Shown: positions 24,661 through 33,416 of the stretch, one piece after another
How positions within the stretch are numbered: position 1 is the stretch's first letter
Layout: every line of letters starts with the position of its first letter
Assembly (NCBI GenBank): GCA_965249645.1
Contig: CBDFML010000007.1
Coordinates: forward strand, 1-64,000
Source: CAVOEB01 sp965249645
GTDB lineage: Bacteria; Pseudomonadota; Alphaproteobacteria; UBA828; JAPUJA01
Direction of reading: 5' to 3'
Length of the DNA stretch: 64,000 nucleotides
Translations under genes and position numbers: made by a program
Notes under the pieces: generated by a model
Told to the model about the DNA's origin: nothing
The model's input: only the letters and a program-made list of their open reading frames with translations
Database searches by the model: none

Positions 24661-25197
24661 ATGGGCGTTTCGATCCGTGAATATGCCCGCCACCGCGGCG
24701 TCGCCGAATCGACGGTGCGCAAGGCGCTTCGGAGCGCGCGCATCGCGGCCGAGGCCGACGGCACCATCGAGCCCGGGACGGCCGACGCCGCGTGGGCCCG
24801 GAACACCAACGCCGCCAAGCGGCGCAAGCGCAAGGCGGTGCCGAAGGCGGCGGTCAAGGCGGCGCGCGAGACCCTGCAGGAAAGCGGCCAGCGTCCCGCC
24901 GGCGCCGGCATGACCTTCATGGAGGCGCGCACCGCGAGCGAGGTGCTCAAGGTCCAGATCGCGCGCATCAATCTCCAGCGCTTGAAGGGCGAGGTCATCG
25001 ATAGGGCCCGCGCCATCGCGCACGCGTTCCGCTTCGCCCGCGAGGTGCGCGATGCGTGGCTCAACTGGCCGGCGCGGGTCTCGGCGTTGATGGCGGCTGA
25101 TCTCGGGGTCGATGCGCACACCATGCACACGGCGCTGGAAAAACATGTCCGACAACATCTCGACGAGCTCGCGGAGGTCGAGCCGCGCCTTTCCTGA
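24661..25197 (+). CDS. terS: phage terminase small subunit
   Basis: 178 residues. An N-terminal winged HTH (VSIREYARHRGVAESTVRKA) is followed by a basic linker (KRRKRKAVPKAAVKAA) and a helical oligomerisation region. This is the layout of Nu1-like small terminases, which recognise packaging sites and recruit the large subunit. It sits right after the palindrome cluster and overlaps the large terminase gene by 53 bases. Confidence 0.82.
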   Translation: MGVSIREYARHRGVAESTVRKALRSARIAAEADGTIEPGTADAAWARNTNAAKRRKRKAVPKAAVKAARETLQESGQRPAGAGMTFMEARTASEVLKVQIARINLQRLKGEVIDRARAIAHAFRFAREVRDAWLNWPARVSALMAADLGVDAHTMHTALEKHVRQHLDELAEVEPRLS

Positions 25198-27175
25198 GAC
25201 CTACGACGGTGCGGAGGCGTTCGAAGGAGCTCTCCGCGGCGGGCTGACACCGGACCCTCTGCTGAGCGTCTCGGAGTGGGCCGACAGGCACCGGGTGCTG
25301 TCACAGCGCGCCGCATCGGAGCCCGGCCGCTGGCGCACCAGCCGCACGCCTTATCTCAAGGAGATCATGGACTGCCTCTCGCCCGCCTCGAAGGTCGAGC
25401 GGGTGGTGTTCATGAAGGGCTCGCAGATCGGCGGCACCGAATGCGGCAACAACTGGATCGGCTACGTGATCCACCAGGCGCCGGGGCCGATGATGGCGGT
25501 CGCGCCGACCGTCGAGCTCGCCAAGCGCAACTCGAAGCAGCGCATCGAGCCTCAGATCGAGGACAGCCCGGTCCTGCGCGACCGTGTGAAGCCGGCGCGC
25601 TCGCGCGATTCGGGCAACACGATCCTGTCGAAGGACTTTCCCGGCGGCGTCCTGGTGCTGACCGGGGCCAACTCGGCGGTGGGCCTGCGCTCGATGCCGG
25701 CCCGCTACCTGTTCCTCGACGAGGTCGACGGCTATCCGGGCGACGTCGAGGGCGAGGGCGATCCGATCCTGCTCGCCGAGCGGCGGGCCTCGACCTTTCA
25801 GCGGCGCAAGGTGCTTCTGGTGTCGACACCGAAGATCAAGGGCCTGTCCCGCATCGAGCACGAATACGAGGCCTCCGACCGGCGACGCTACTTCGTACCA
25901 TGTCCCGAGTGCAGGGAATATCAAGCGCTCCGGTTCGAATGCCTTGTCTGGCCGAAGGACAAGCCGGAGCAAGCGGCCTATTGCTGCGAGCATTGCGGCT
26001 CGTTGATCGAAGAACATTGCAAGACCGCGATGTTGGAGGCCGGTGAGTGGCGGCCAACGGCGCAAAAGGTAAAACCGGAGGGGGACGAGAGCCCGGGCCC
26101 GGACGATATTGGGAGTGACGGCCGGACCGCCGGCTTTCATCTCTCGAGCCTCTACAGCCCCGTCGGCTGGTTCTCCTGGGCCGACGCGGCAGTGCTGTTC
26201 GAGGCGTCGAAGAAGAACCCGGAACAGCTGAAAGGCTTCGTCAACACGGTCCTCGGCGAGACCTGGGTCGAGAGCGGCGAGGCGCCGGACTGGCAGCGGC
26301 TCTACGACCGCCGCGAGCGTTGGGCGCCGGGCACGGTGCCCGCGGGTGGGCTGTTCCTGACCGCCGGCGCCGATATCCAGAAGGACCGCATCGAGGTCGA
26401 TGTCTGGGCCTGGGGCCGGGGCCTGGAGAGCTGGCTGATCGACCACATCGTCATCGAAGGCGGGCCCGAGCGGGACGAATCGTGGGCCGCGCTCGACCGG
26501 CTGCTCTCTCGGGTCTGGCCGCACGAAGGAGGCGCCGCGCTGGGCCTGGCGAAGCTCGCCATCGATACCGGCTACGAGAAGATCCCGGTTTATGCCTGGG
26601 CGCGCCGCGCCGGCGTTCAGGTGGCACCGGTCAGGGGCAACAAATCCTTCGACCAGTCGAGCCCGGTCTCGGGTCCGTCATACGTGGACGCGAGCGACGG
26701 CGGCAAGAAGCTGCGCCGCGGCGCCCGGCTGTACAGCGTCGCGGTCTCGGCCTTCAAGATCGAGACCTACCGGTTTCTGAGACTGGAACGGCCGACCGAG
26801 GAAGAGCGCGCCGGTGGCCGGACCTACCCGCCTGGAACCGTCCATCTGCCGCACTGGGTCGAGGACGAATGGCTCAAGCAGTTCGTCGCCGAGCAGCTGA
26901 TCACGGTGCGCACGCGGCGCGGCTTCCCCCGGCACGAATGGCAGAAGCTCAGGGAACGCAACGAGGCGCTCGATTGCCGGGTCTATGCCCGCGCCGCGGC
27001 CTGGATCGAAGGCGCCGATCGCTGGGGCGAGGCCAAGTGGGCCGCGCTCGAGGCGCAGTTGGGTAACGCCGGCGGCGCCGAAGCGACCGCCGGGCATACC
27101 CGCCAACCGGCGTCGGCACCCAAAGGCAAGCGGGACTCGGGCTGGATCGAGCGGCGGAAAGGATGGCTGGGATGA
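25145..27175 (+). CDS. terL: phage terminase large subunit, lambda gpA family
   Basis: 676 residues from the ATG at 25145. The ATPase part has a Walker A-like loop FMKGSQIGGTE (residues about 89-99) and Walker B YLFLDEVDG (about 188-196). A zinc-knuckle-like insertion (CPEC...CCEHCG, about 254-290) is typical of the GpA family, and the C-terminal nuclease region begins around FLTAGADIQKDRIEV. GpA-type terminases cut at cos and pump DNA into heads. The gene is intact and its stop overlaps the next ATG. Confidence 0.92.
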   Translation: MSDNISTSSRRSSRAFPETYDGAEAFEGALRGGLTPDPLLSVSEWADRHRVLSQRAASEPGRWRTSRTPYLKEIMDCLSPASKVERVVFMKGSQIGGTECGNNWIGYVIHQAPGPMMAVAPTVELAKRNSKQRIEPQIEDSPVLRDRVKPARSRDSGNTILSKDFPGGVLVLTGANSAVGLRSMPARYLFLDEVDGYPGDVEGEGDPILLAERRASTFQRRKVLLVSTPKIKGLSRIEHEYEASDRRRYFVPCPECREYQALRFECLVWPKDKPEQAAYCCEHCGSLIEEHCKTAMLEAGEWRPTAQKVKPEGDESPGPDDIGSDGRTAGFHLSSLYSPVGWFSWADAAVLFEASKKNPEQLKGFVNTVLGETWVESGEAPDWQRLYDRRERWAPGTVPAGGLFLTAGADIQKDRIEVDVWAWGRGLESWLIDHIVIEGGPERDESWAALDRLLSRVWPHEGGAALGLAKLAIDTGYEKIPVYAWARRAGVQVAPVRGNKSFDQSSPVSGPSYVDASDGGKKLRRGARLYSVAVSAFKIETYRFLRLERPTEEERAGGRTYPPGTVHLPHWVEDEWLKQFVAEQLITVRTRRGFPRHEWQKLRERNEALDCRVYARAAAWIEGADRWGEAKWAALEAQLGNAGGAEATAGHTRQPASAPKGKRDSGWIERRKGWLG

Positions 27176-27380
27176 GCGATTGGACCGAAGCAGAGTTGGC
27201 GGCGCTCAGGCGAGCCTACGCCAGCGGCACGCTCAGCGTCAGCTATGACGGCAAGAGCGTGTCCTACGGCACGGCCACGGATCGCTCGCCCGCATCCGCA
27301 CTATCGAGCATGCGATTGCTGCTGCCGGCAAACCGGCGCCGATCGCCGGCTTTGCGAACTTCCGACGGGGTAATCGTTGA
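27172..27380 (+). pseudogene. gpW/FII-like head-tail joining protein, frameshifted
   Basis: It starts well (MSDWTEAELAALRRAYASG, VSYDGKSVSYGTA). The conserved end of the protein (LARIRTIEHAIAAAGKP, then IAGFANFRRGNR) is encoded one base out of phase from about 27280, ending with TGA at 27378-27380. A single missing base near 27282 explains it. The intact protein would be about 69 residues. Either a true mutation, a sequencing error or a -1 frameshift site. Confidence 0.75.
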
Positions 27381-28912
27381 TGGGCGCGAACTGGTTTGAC
27401 CGGGCGGTCGCGACGGTCTCGCCGCGGACGGCGACGCGGCGACTGTTGGCCCGTCAAGCCTTCGAGAGCCTGGCCCGCGGCTACGAGGGCGCGGCTCGCG
27501 GGCGCCAGACCGATGGCTGGCGCGCGGCCGCAAGCTCGGCCGACGGTGAGATTGCGGTCGCCGGTGCGCTGCTGCGCGACCGCATGCGCGACCTGGTACG
27601 CAACAACCCGCATGCCGCCAAGGCGGTGGCGGTGCTGGTCAATAACATCATTGGCGCCGGCATCATGCCGCGCGCCGCGACCGGCGACGAGGCGCTCGAT
27701 AAGACCGTCAACCAACTCTGGGAAGATTGGGCAGGCGCTTGTGATAGTGACGGCCAACTCGATTTCTACGGCCTGCAGACGCTGGCGTGCCGCGAGATGG
27801 TCGAGGCCGGCGAAGTGCTGGTGCGCCGCCGGCCGCGTCGCATTAGTGACGGCATGGCCGTTCCGGTCCAGCTTCAGATCCTCGAAGCGGACTTTCTGGA
27901 CGCCGGCAAGAACGGCGAACTGGGCGGCGGTCGTCAGGCGGTTCAGGGCATAGAGTTCGGCCCCTTCGGCAGGCGTCGTGCTTATTGGCTGTTCGAGCGG
28001 CATCCAGGCCATGCGTTCGCCGCACTCGGCAGCGGCTTAAACAGCAGAGCGGTGCCGGCCACCGAGATCGCGCACATCTACGAGAAGCAGCGCACCCAGG
28101 CACGCGGCGTACCCTGGGGCACCCCGGTTATTCGAACCTTGCGAGATCTCCACGACTACGAGGAAGCGGAGATCGTCCGAAAGAAAATCGAATCCTGCCT
28201 CACCGCCATCGTGCTCGGCGCCGACGAGGCCGAGCAGGGCATTGCGCCCATGGTGGTGGACGCCGAGGGCAATCATGTAGAGCAGTTCGAGCCCGGGCTC
28301 ATCGCCTATGCACGGGGCAGCAAGGAAATCCGTTTCAACCAGCCAGCCGCGACCGGCGGCTACGCCGAGTACAAGCGCGCGAGCCTGCATACCGTCGGCG
28401 CCGGCTTCCGGGTGCCCTACGAGCTGCTGACCGGCGATCTGAGCCAAGTCAACTATTCCTCGATCCGGGCCGGGCTGGTTGAGTTCCGCCGCATGATCGA
28501 TGCGGCCCAATGGCAGCTCTTCATTCCGATGTTCTGCGCGCCGCTGTGGCGCTGGTTCACGGAAGCGGCGTGGGCGGCGGGGCAGATCCCGGAGCCTGTC
28601 GTGCGCGTCGCATGGTCGCCGCCCGAGTTCGAGGCGGTCGATCCGCAGAAGGACGCCATGGCTGATCTGCTGGCTCTGCGCTCGGGCACCACGACCCTGG
28701 CCGAGGCGATCGCGCGCAAGGGCCGCAACCCCGACGCGGTGCTGGCCGAGATCGCGGCCATGAACGCCAAACTCGATGCGCTGGGCATCGTGCTCGATTC
28801 CGACCCGCGGCGGGTCACCAAGACCGGCGTCGCGCAAGCCAACAATCCGGGCGAAGCCACCGACGACGACGAGGATGACCAGCGAGCCTTACGCGTCGTC
28901 TCCGAATTCTGA
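27380..28912 (+). CDS. phage portal protein, lambda family
   Basis: 510 residues from ATG 27380, which overlaps the preceding stop (TGATG). The family pattern is clear: MRDLVRNNPHAAKAVAVLVN, NIIGAGIMPRA, QILEADFLD, GFRVPYELLTGDLSQVNYSS. Portal rings form the vertex through which DNA enters and to which the tail attaches. The last ~20 residues are acidic. Length and motifs are normal. Confidence 0.92.
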   Translation: MGANWFDRAVATVSPRTATRRLLARQAFESLARGYEGAARGRQTDGWRAAASSADGEIAVAGALLRDRMRDLVRNNPHAAKAVAVLVNNIIGAGIMPRAATGDEALDKTVNQLWEDWAGACDSDGQLDFYGLQTLACREMVEAGEVLVRRRPRRISDGMAVPVQLQILEADFLDAGKNGELGGGRQAVQGIEFGPFGRRRAYWLFERHPGHAFAALGSGLNSRAVPATEIAHIYEKQRTQARGVPWGTPVIRTLRDLHDYEEAEIVRKKIESCLTAIVLGADEAEQGIAPMVVDAEGNHVEQFEPGLIAYARGSKEIRFNQPAATGGYAEYKRASLHTVGAGFRVPYELLTGDLSQVNYSSIRAGLVEFRRMIDAAQWQLFIPMFCAPLWRWFTEAAWAAGQIPEPVVRVAWSPPEFEAVDPQKDAMADLLALRSGTTTLAEAIARKGRNPDAVLAEIAAMNAKLDALGIVLDSDPRRVTKTGVAQANNPGEATDDDEDDQRALRVVSEF

Positions 28913-28929
28913 TCCCGAAAGGACCACCC

Positions 28930-29652
28930 ATGAAACACACCATCGAGCTGCCGGCGATGCGCCGGGCGGCGGAACTTGCCCCGAACTCAGTTGACGCCAA
29001 GGAGCGCACCGTCGAGGTGATCTGGTCGACCGGCGCCCGGATCCGCCGTGTGCCGTTCTTCGGCGAGGCCTATGACGAGGAACTGAGCCTCGATCCTGGC
29101 CATGTTCGGCTCGATCGGCTGAACGCCGGGGCGCCGTTCCTGCGCGTCCACCAGATGCGCGACCTCGACGCCGTGATTGGTTCGGTGCTACCGAAGTCCG
29201 CCCGCATCGAAGAGGGCCGCGGCATCGCCACGCTGCGCATGAGCGAGCGTGAGAACGTGGGCGCCATCTGGGAGGACATTCAGGCCGGCCATCTGCGCGC
29301 CGTCTCGATCGGCTATCAAGTGCATCGCTACGAGGTATCCAAACCCGACGGCGGCCGTGAGCTGTGGCGTGCCGTCGACTGGACCCCGTTCGAGGTCTCC
29401 GCCGTGCCGGTCGGCGCCGATCCCGCCGCCGGCTTTCGTTCAACCCAGGATCTTCACGACTGCGTCGTCGAGATCGCCGGCGCAACCAACCCAGCCGAAA
29501 GGAATCTAGCCATGAAAGACAAGACCCGAAACAACGAACCCGCCGATGCGGTCGAGCAGGCCGCGGTGGCCGAACCCTCCGAGATAAAAACCGGCACGGC
29601 CGAACGCCGGGCCGCCGCGCCGCGGCTGATACCGGCACGGTGGACGCACTAG
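28930..29652 (+). CDS. prohead protease part of a protease-capsid fusion
   Basis: 240 residues. The prohead serine protease core is visible: RVPFFGEAYDEELSLDPGHV, GHLRAVSIGYQVHRYEV with the nucleophile serine in AVSIGY, and an earlier histidine region. In related phages the frame continues directly into the major capsid protein. Here it ends at 29652 after an AAAAA run near 29585, and the capsid part continues in the -1 frame. A good ribosome site (GAAAGGA) precedes the ATG. Confidence 0.85.
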   Translation: MKHTIELPAMRRAAELAPNSVDAKERTVEVIWSTGARIRRVPFFGEAYDEELSLDPGHVRLDRLNAGAPFLRVHQMRDLDAVIGSVLPKSARIEEGRGIATLRMSERENVGAIWEDIQAGHLRAVSIGYQVHRYEVSKPDGGRELWRAVDWTPFEVSAVPVGADPAAGFRSTQDLHDCVVEIAGATNPAERNLAMKDKTRNNEPADAVEQAAVAEPSEIKTGTAERRAAAPRLIPARWTH

Positions 29653-30989
29653 CTGCGGCACCGGCCCGGCAAACTGCCGAGACCCGCAACGCAGATCGCG
29701 ACGCCCTGGTCGCGGAAGCCCGTAACGCCGAACGCGAGCGCATCGCCACCATCCACGATCTCGCCTCTCGCCTAGGACTCGAGCGAGCCGTGGCCGACGA
29801 TCTGGTGAAGCGCGGCGTGAGCCTCGACGAGGCGCGCCGGGAGATCCTCGACTCGCTGGCGGGGGCCTCCGAACGGACGGAGACCTTTGGCCACGTCTCG
29901 GTGCCGCTCGGTGGCCGGGACGAGACGGTGACCCGCCGCGAGGCGGTCGCCGGCGCGTTGCTGCACCGCTACAGCCCCACGCTCTTCGAATTGGACGATC
30001 CCGGGCGTCAGTATCGCGGCATGACGCTGATGGAGCTCGCCCGCGAGAGCCTCGGCGAGGCCGGTGTCAACACCCGGGGCCTATCGCGCGACGAGGTCGC
30101 GACCCGGGCGCTCCATTCGACCTCGGACTTCCCCGAGATCCTGGCCGCGGTCACCAACAAGACCCTGCGCCAGGCCTACGGGGCCTATCCGCGGACCTTC
30201 CTCGGCTTCTGCCGCCAGGTGCTCGCCACCGACTTCAAGGCCATGCACCGGGTCCAGATGGGCGAGGCGCCGCAGCTCCTGAAGGTGAACGAGAGCGGCG
30301 AGTTCCAGCGCGGTACGCTCTCGGAATCGAAGGAGAGCTACCGTATCGAGACCTATGGCCGGGTGGTCGCGATCACCCGCCAGGTGCTGATCAACGACGA
30401 TCTCGACGCCTTCACCCGCATCCCCGCCATGTACGGCAACTCGATCGCCCAGCTCGAGAGCAACGTGGTGTGGGGCATCGTCACCGGCAATGCGGCGATG
30501 GCCGACGGTAAGAAGCTGTTCCACGCCGATCACGGGAACCTCGCCGAGACGCCCGCCGTGCTCGGCGTCGAGGCGGTGGGCGCGGGGCGCGCGGCGATGG
30601 CGAAGCAGACCGGCCTCGACAAGAAGACGGTGCTCAACGTCCGGCCGATGTATCTCATCGTGCCGGCGGCGCTCGAGCTCAAGGCCGAGCAGCTGCTCGC
30701 CCAGAGCCTGGTCCCGGCCGAGAGCGAGCATGTGGTGCCGCGCTCGATCCGTACGCTGGCGACCATCGCCGAGCCCCGGCTCGATGCTGCGAGCGAGACC
30801 GCCTGGTACCTGGCGGCGAGCCCGATGCAGATCGACACCATCGAGTACGCCTATCTCGAGGGCCAGGAAGGCGCCTATCTCGAGACCCGCAACGGCTTCG
30901 ACGTCGACGGGGTCGAGATCAAGTGCCGGCTCGACTTCGGCGCCAAGGCCATCGACTGGCGCGGGTTGCACAAGAACGCCGGCGCCTGA
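29640..30989 (+). CDS. major capsid part of a protease-capsid fusion
   Basis: About 449 residues, beginning in a helical scaffold-like region (AETRNADRDALVAEARNAE) and then the Mu gpT-like capsid fold: QAYGAYPRTFLGFCRQVLAT, YGRVVAITRQVLINDDLDAF, GKKLFHADHGNLAE. The frame is open well upstream of 29640, overlapping the protease frame, so the natural product is probably one polyprotein. The GTG at 29640 is only a formal start. The frameshift between the halves is a 1-base loss or a programmed -1 slip. Confidence 0.82.
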   Translation: MDALAAAPARQTAETRNADRDALVAEARNAERERIATIHDLASRLGLERAVADDLVKRGVSLDEARREILDSLAGASERTETFGHVSVPLGGRDETVTRREAVAGALLHRYSPTLFELDDPGRQYRGMTLMELARESLGEAGVNTRGLSRDEVATRALHSTSDFPEILAAVTNKTLRQAYGAYPRTFLGFCRQVLATDFKAMHRVQMGEAPQLLKVNESGEFQRGTLSESKESYRIETYGRVVAITRQVLINDDLDAFTRIPAMYGNSIAQLESNVVWGIVTGNAAMADGKKLFHADHGNLAETPAVLGVEAVGAGRAAMAKQTGLDKKTVLNVRPMYLIVPAALELKAEQLLAQSLVPAESEHVVPRSIRTLATIAEPRLDAASETAWYLAASPMQIDTIEYAYLEGQEGAYLETRNGFDVDGVEIKCRLDFGAKAIDWRGLHKNAGA

Positions 30990-31085
30990 GCACCGGACCC
31001 CAACACTCCCTGACGGGCGGCCGGCGGCGTAAGCCGCCTTTTTCATGGGCGGCCGCCCTTCGCCTCAACCGAAAGGAAACTCACC

Positions 31086-31418
31086 ATGCGCAACTATATC
31101 CAGCCCGGCAACACCATCACCCTTGCCGCCCCCTACGCCGTCACCTCCGGTGGCGGTCTCCTGGTCGGCGCCATCTTCGGCGTTGCCTCCGCCGACGCCG
31201 CCTCCGGCGAGGCGGTCGAGGCCTGTCTCGTCGGCGTCGTCGATCTCGCTAAGGCGGACGCGGAAGCCTGGAACCCGGGCGACAAGGTCCATTGGGACGA
31301 CGCTAACAGGGTCGCGACCACGGCGGAGGCCGGCAACACCCTGATCGGCGTCGGCGTCGCCGCGGCCGCCGCCGATGCGGCGACTGGCCGGATCCGGCTC
31401 AACGGCAGCGTGTCGTGA
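31086..31418 (+). CDS. capsid decoration protein (DUF2190)
   Basis: 110 residues starting MRNYIQPGNTITLAAPYAV with VTSGGGLLVGAIFGVA. This is the compact beta-barrel pattern of DUF2190 head-decoration or cement proteins that always follow the capsid gene. It ends GRIRLNGSVS, and its stop overlaps the next gene by four bases. GAAAGGAAA precedes the ATG. Confidence 0.85.
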   Translation: MRNYIQPGNTITLAAPYAVTSGGGLLVGAIFGVASADAASGEAVEACLVGVVDLAKADAEAWNPGDKVHWDDANRVATTAEAGNTLIGVGVAAAAADAATGRIRLNGSVS

Positions 31419-31741
31419 GCGCGGTGGCGGCGGCGATCGATCGCCTGTTCGCCGATCCCAACATGGTCCGCGCCGCGGTCTTTATCCCGGACGGCGGTGC
31501 GGCAGCAGAGGTGCGCGTGATCGCCAAGCGTCCCGACGAGATCGTCGGCCTCGGCGAGACCCGCATCCACACCGCGACCACGCTGTTCGATGTCCGGGTC
31601 TCGGAGATCGCCAAGCCCCGTCCGGGCGACCGGGTGACGGTGGACGGAACGGAGTACGTGGTCCAGGGCGAGCCGGTGCGCGATGCGGAGCAGCTGGTCT
31701 GGACGCTCGAGGCCTGCCCGGCGGGGGCCTGCCCGGCATGA
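31415..31741 (+). CDS. head-tail joining protein (lambda FII-like)
   Basis: 108 residues from GTG 31415. It is beta-rich with GDRVTVDGTEYVVQGEPVRD near the end, as in phage head-tail attachment proteins (gpFII/phage_attach type). It lies between the decoration gene and the DUF6441 gene with four-base overlaps on both sides, typical of the connector module. Confidence 0.7.
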   Translation: MSAVAAAIDRLFADPNMVRAAVFIPDGGAAAEVRVIAKRPDEIVGLGETRIHTATTLFDVRVSEIAKPRPGDRVTVDGTEYVVQGEPVRDAEQLVWTLEACPAGACPA

Positions 31742-32388
31742 AGCTCGCCGCCACCATGGTCGGCTCGCTCAAGGCCGACATGCAAGCCGAGCTGCGGCGC
31801 ATCGAGCGCGCGGTGCCCGACGGGGTCAAGGCCGCCGGCGACGGTCTCAAGGGGTCGTTGCGCAAGCAGGTGGTCGGTACCGGCCTCGGGACGCGGCTGT
31901 CACGCACCTGGCGCGGCCGGACCTACGTCAACAAGGGCCACGATGCCGCGAGCCTGGTCTGGTCGAAGGCGGCGCAGATCGTCCGCGCCTTCGACGAGGG
32001 TGCGGTGATCAAGGGCAAGGTCGGGCGCTGGCTCGCCATCCCGACGCCGGCGGCGCCGAAGCGCGGCGTGGGCGGCAAGCGGATCACGCCGGCAACGTTT
32101 CCGACCGACCGTCACGGGCCGCTCAGGATGGTCCGGCGGTCGGGGCGCACCGCGCTGCTGGTGGTCGATGGGGCGCGGGTGAGCGCCTCCACGGGCCGCA
32201 TCGGCCGGCGGGCCAAGGGCGGCGGGCGCACCAAGTCGGGCGGCTACCGCCAGGGCATCGCCACTGTGGTGATGTTCGTGCTGGTGCGGCAGGTGAAGTT
32301 GCGCAAGCGGCTCAATGTGGCCCGGCAAGCCGAGCGCTGGACCCGCAGATTGCCGGGGCTGATCGGGCGGCAGGTGCGATCAGGATGA
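31738..32388 (+). CDS. phage connector/tail-completion protein (DUF6441-like)
   Basis: 216 residues from ATG 31738. It is strongly basic, with LGTRLSRTWRGRTYVNKGHD, SLVWSKAAQIVRAFDEG and RWLAIPTPAAPKRG. These match the DUF6441 family found next to head-tail joining genes of alphaproteobacterial siphophages. Probably a neck or tail-completion protein. Directly after the stop a new ATG (MKQEAV) ends at once, the start of the next gene, which has been lost. Confidence 0.75.
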   Translation: MKLAATMVGSLKADMQAELRRIERAVPDGVKAAGDGLKGSLRKQVVGTGLGTRLSRTWRGRTYVNKGHDAASLVWSKAAQIVRAFDEGAVIKGKVGRWLAIPTPAAPKRGVGGKRITPATFPTDRHGPLRMVRRSGRTALLVVDGARVSASTGRIGRRAKGGGRTKSGGYRQGIATVVMFVLVRQVKLRKRLNVARQAERWTRRLPGLIGRQVRSG

Positions 32389-32479
32389 AGCAAGAGGCGG
32401 TCTAGGTCGAGCTTACCAGCGGCACAATTTGGACCCGATCCTCACGGTCACAGCTGCCCATTTGGGACCAAATATCGCG

Positions 32480-33190
32480 CTATGTTCCCTGGAACAGGGC
32501 GTAACTCCTGAAATCCATATAAAAATACTCCCGGATTTTCGTCGCCTCAGCCCCATGCAAAATCATATGTTCTCTATACGTCGGTGAAGGAACGACGAAA
32601 CTGTAGTCATGCTTTCCAAGAGGACGGTCTGGGGGAGCTACTGATTGTTCGATAACCTCATCAAACAAGCTTTCCATCGAAGACAGCACATCTTCTCTAG
32701 GTGGAGCAAGACCGCCCGAACCCACTTCATAGGTATATGATGCACAGACCAATCTCGAAATTGCATCACTTGGCCAGTGAAACGGATCAGCACCGCTGAG
32801 CGTAAAATATAACCATTCAGCCGGAACGAAGGTCCGAGCAGTTCTGATCATTTCGGGACTGGAGATATTAAACCTCTTAACTATGTAATCATGTGTTCTT
32901 TGCCCGATGCGAGCACAGATAAAATCAATACTTTCAAAATCAGTTTGTGGAAAAGATACAGTCCCTTTCAAGTGCCAATAATAGGGGTCATCCACCATCT
33001 CGGGGAGCTTTTCCAAATACCCTCTGTCCTTGAACATTACATCTGGGAACTGCTCTTTAAGTTTCGCCGAGAACTCCTCCAAGGATGAATCCACCCATTC
33101 CGCAGCTTTGAAAAAATCTGTGGGCGATTGAGCGAAAGCGGGCTGCCCAAAGCTCAAAGACATGACAAGAGCGAGAATTAGCTTTTGCAT
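32480..33190 (-). CDS. secreted protein of unknown function (prophage moron candidate)
   Basis: 236 residues with a clear signal peptide (MQKLILALVMSLSFGQPAFA, cut before QS) and a soluble domain with many aromatic residues. No family recognised. Composition is markedly AT-richer than the phage genes, and the gene runs against them at the point where a block of tail genes is missing. It probably acts in the periplasm or outside the cell. A moron acquired by horizontal transfer is the likeliest reading. Confidence 0.7.
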   Translation of the reverse strand: MQKLILALVMSLSFGQPAFAQSPTDFFKAAEWVDSSLEEFSAKLKEQFPDVMFKDRGYLEKLPEMVDDPYYWHLKGTVSFPQTDFESIDFICARIGQRTHDYIVKRFNISSPEMIRTARTFVPAEWLYFTLSGADPFHWPSDAISRLVCASYTYEVGSGGLAPPREDVLSSMESLFDEVIEQSVAPPDRPLGKHDYSFVVPSPTYREHMILHGAEATKIREYFYMDFRSYALFQGT

Positions 33191-33319
33191 GTTTCAAGCT
33201 TCCTTATGGGAGCTGTGGGTACCGTCATCGCGGCCCTTTCAGTTTCGCCGCCCTGCCGGACCGTCAATACACGGTCTCCGGCATCGATGGCGACAAGATC
33301 GACTCCGGAATTATCCGCC

Positions 33320-33416
33320 ATGCCCAGCAAGACCGAACAAGTGCTGACCGCGCTGGGTGATCGCCTGCGCACGGTGCCTAAAGCCAAGATCGAGCGTAAC
33401 ACGGCCGCACCCGCAC
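33320..33416 (+). pseudogene. N-terminal fragment of a tail-terminator-like gene
   Basis: It starts MPSKTEQVLTALGDRL and continues RTVPKAKIERNTA, the start of the small tail protein that normally follows the connector genes. After about 30 codons it is joined out of frame to the RCC1 gene at 33417. The deletion thus removed the rest of this gene and, by comparison with related phages, tube, chaperone and tape-measure genes. Confidence 0.6.
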
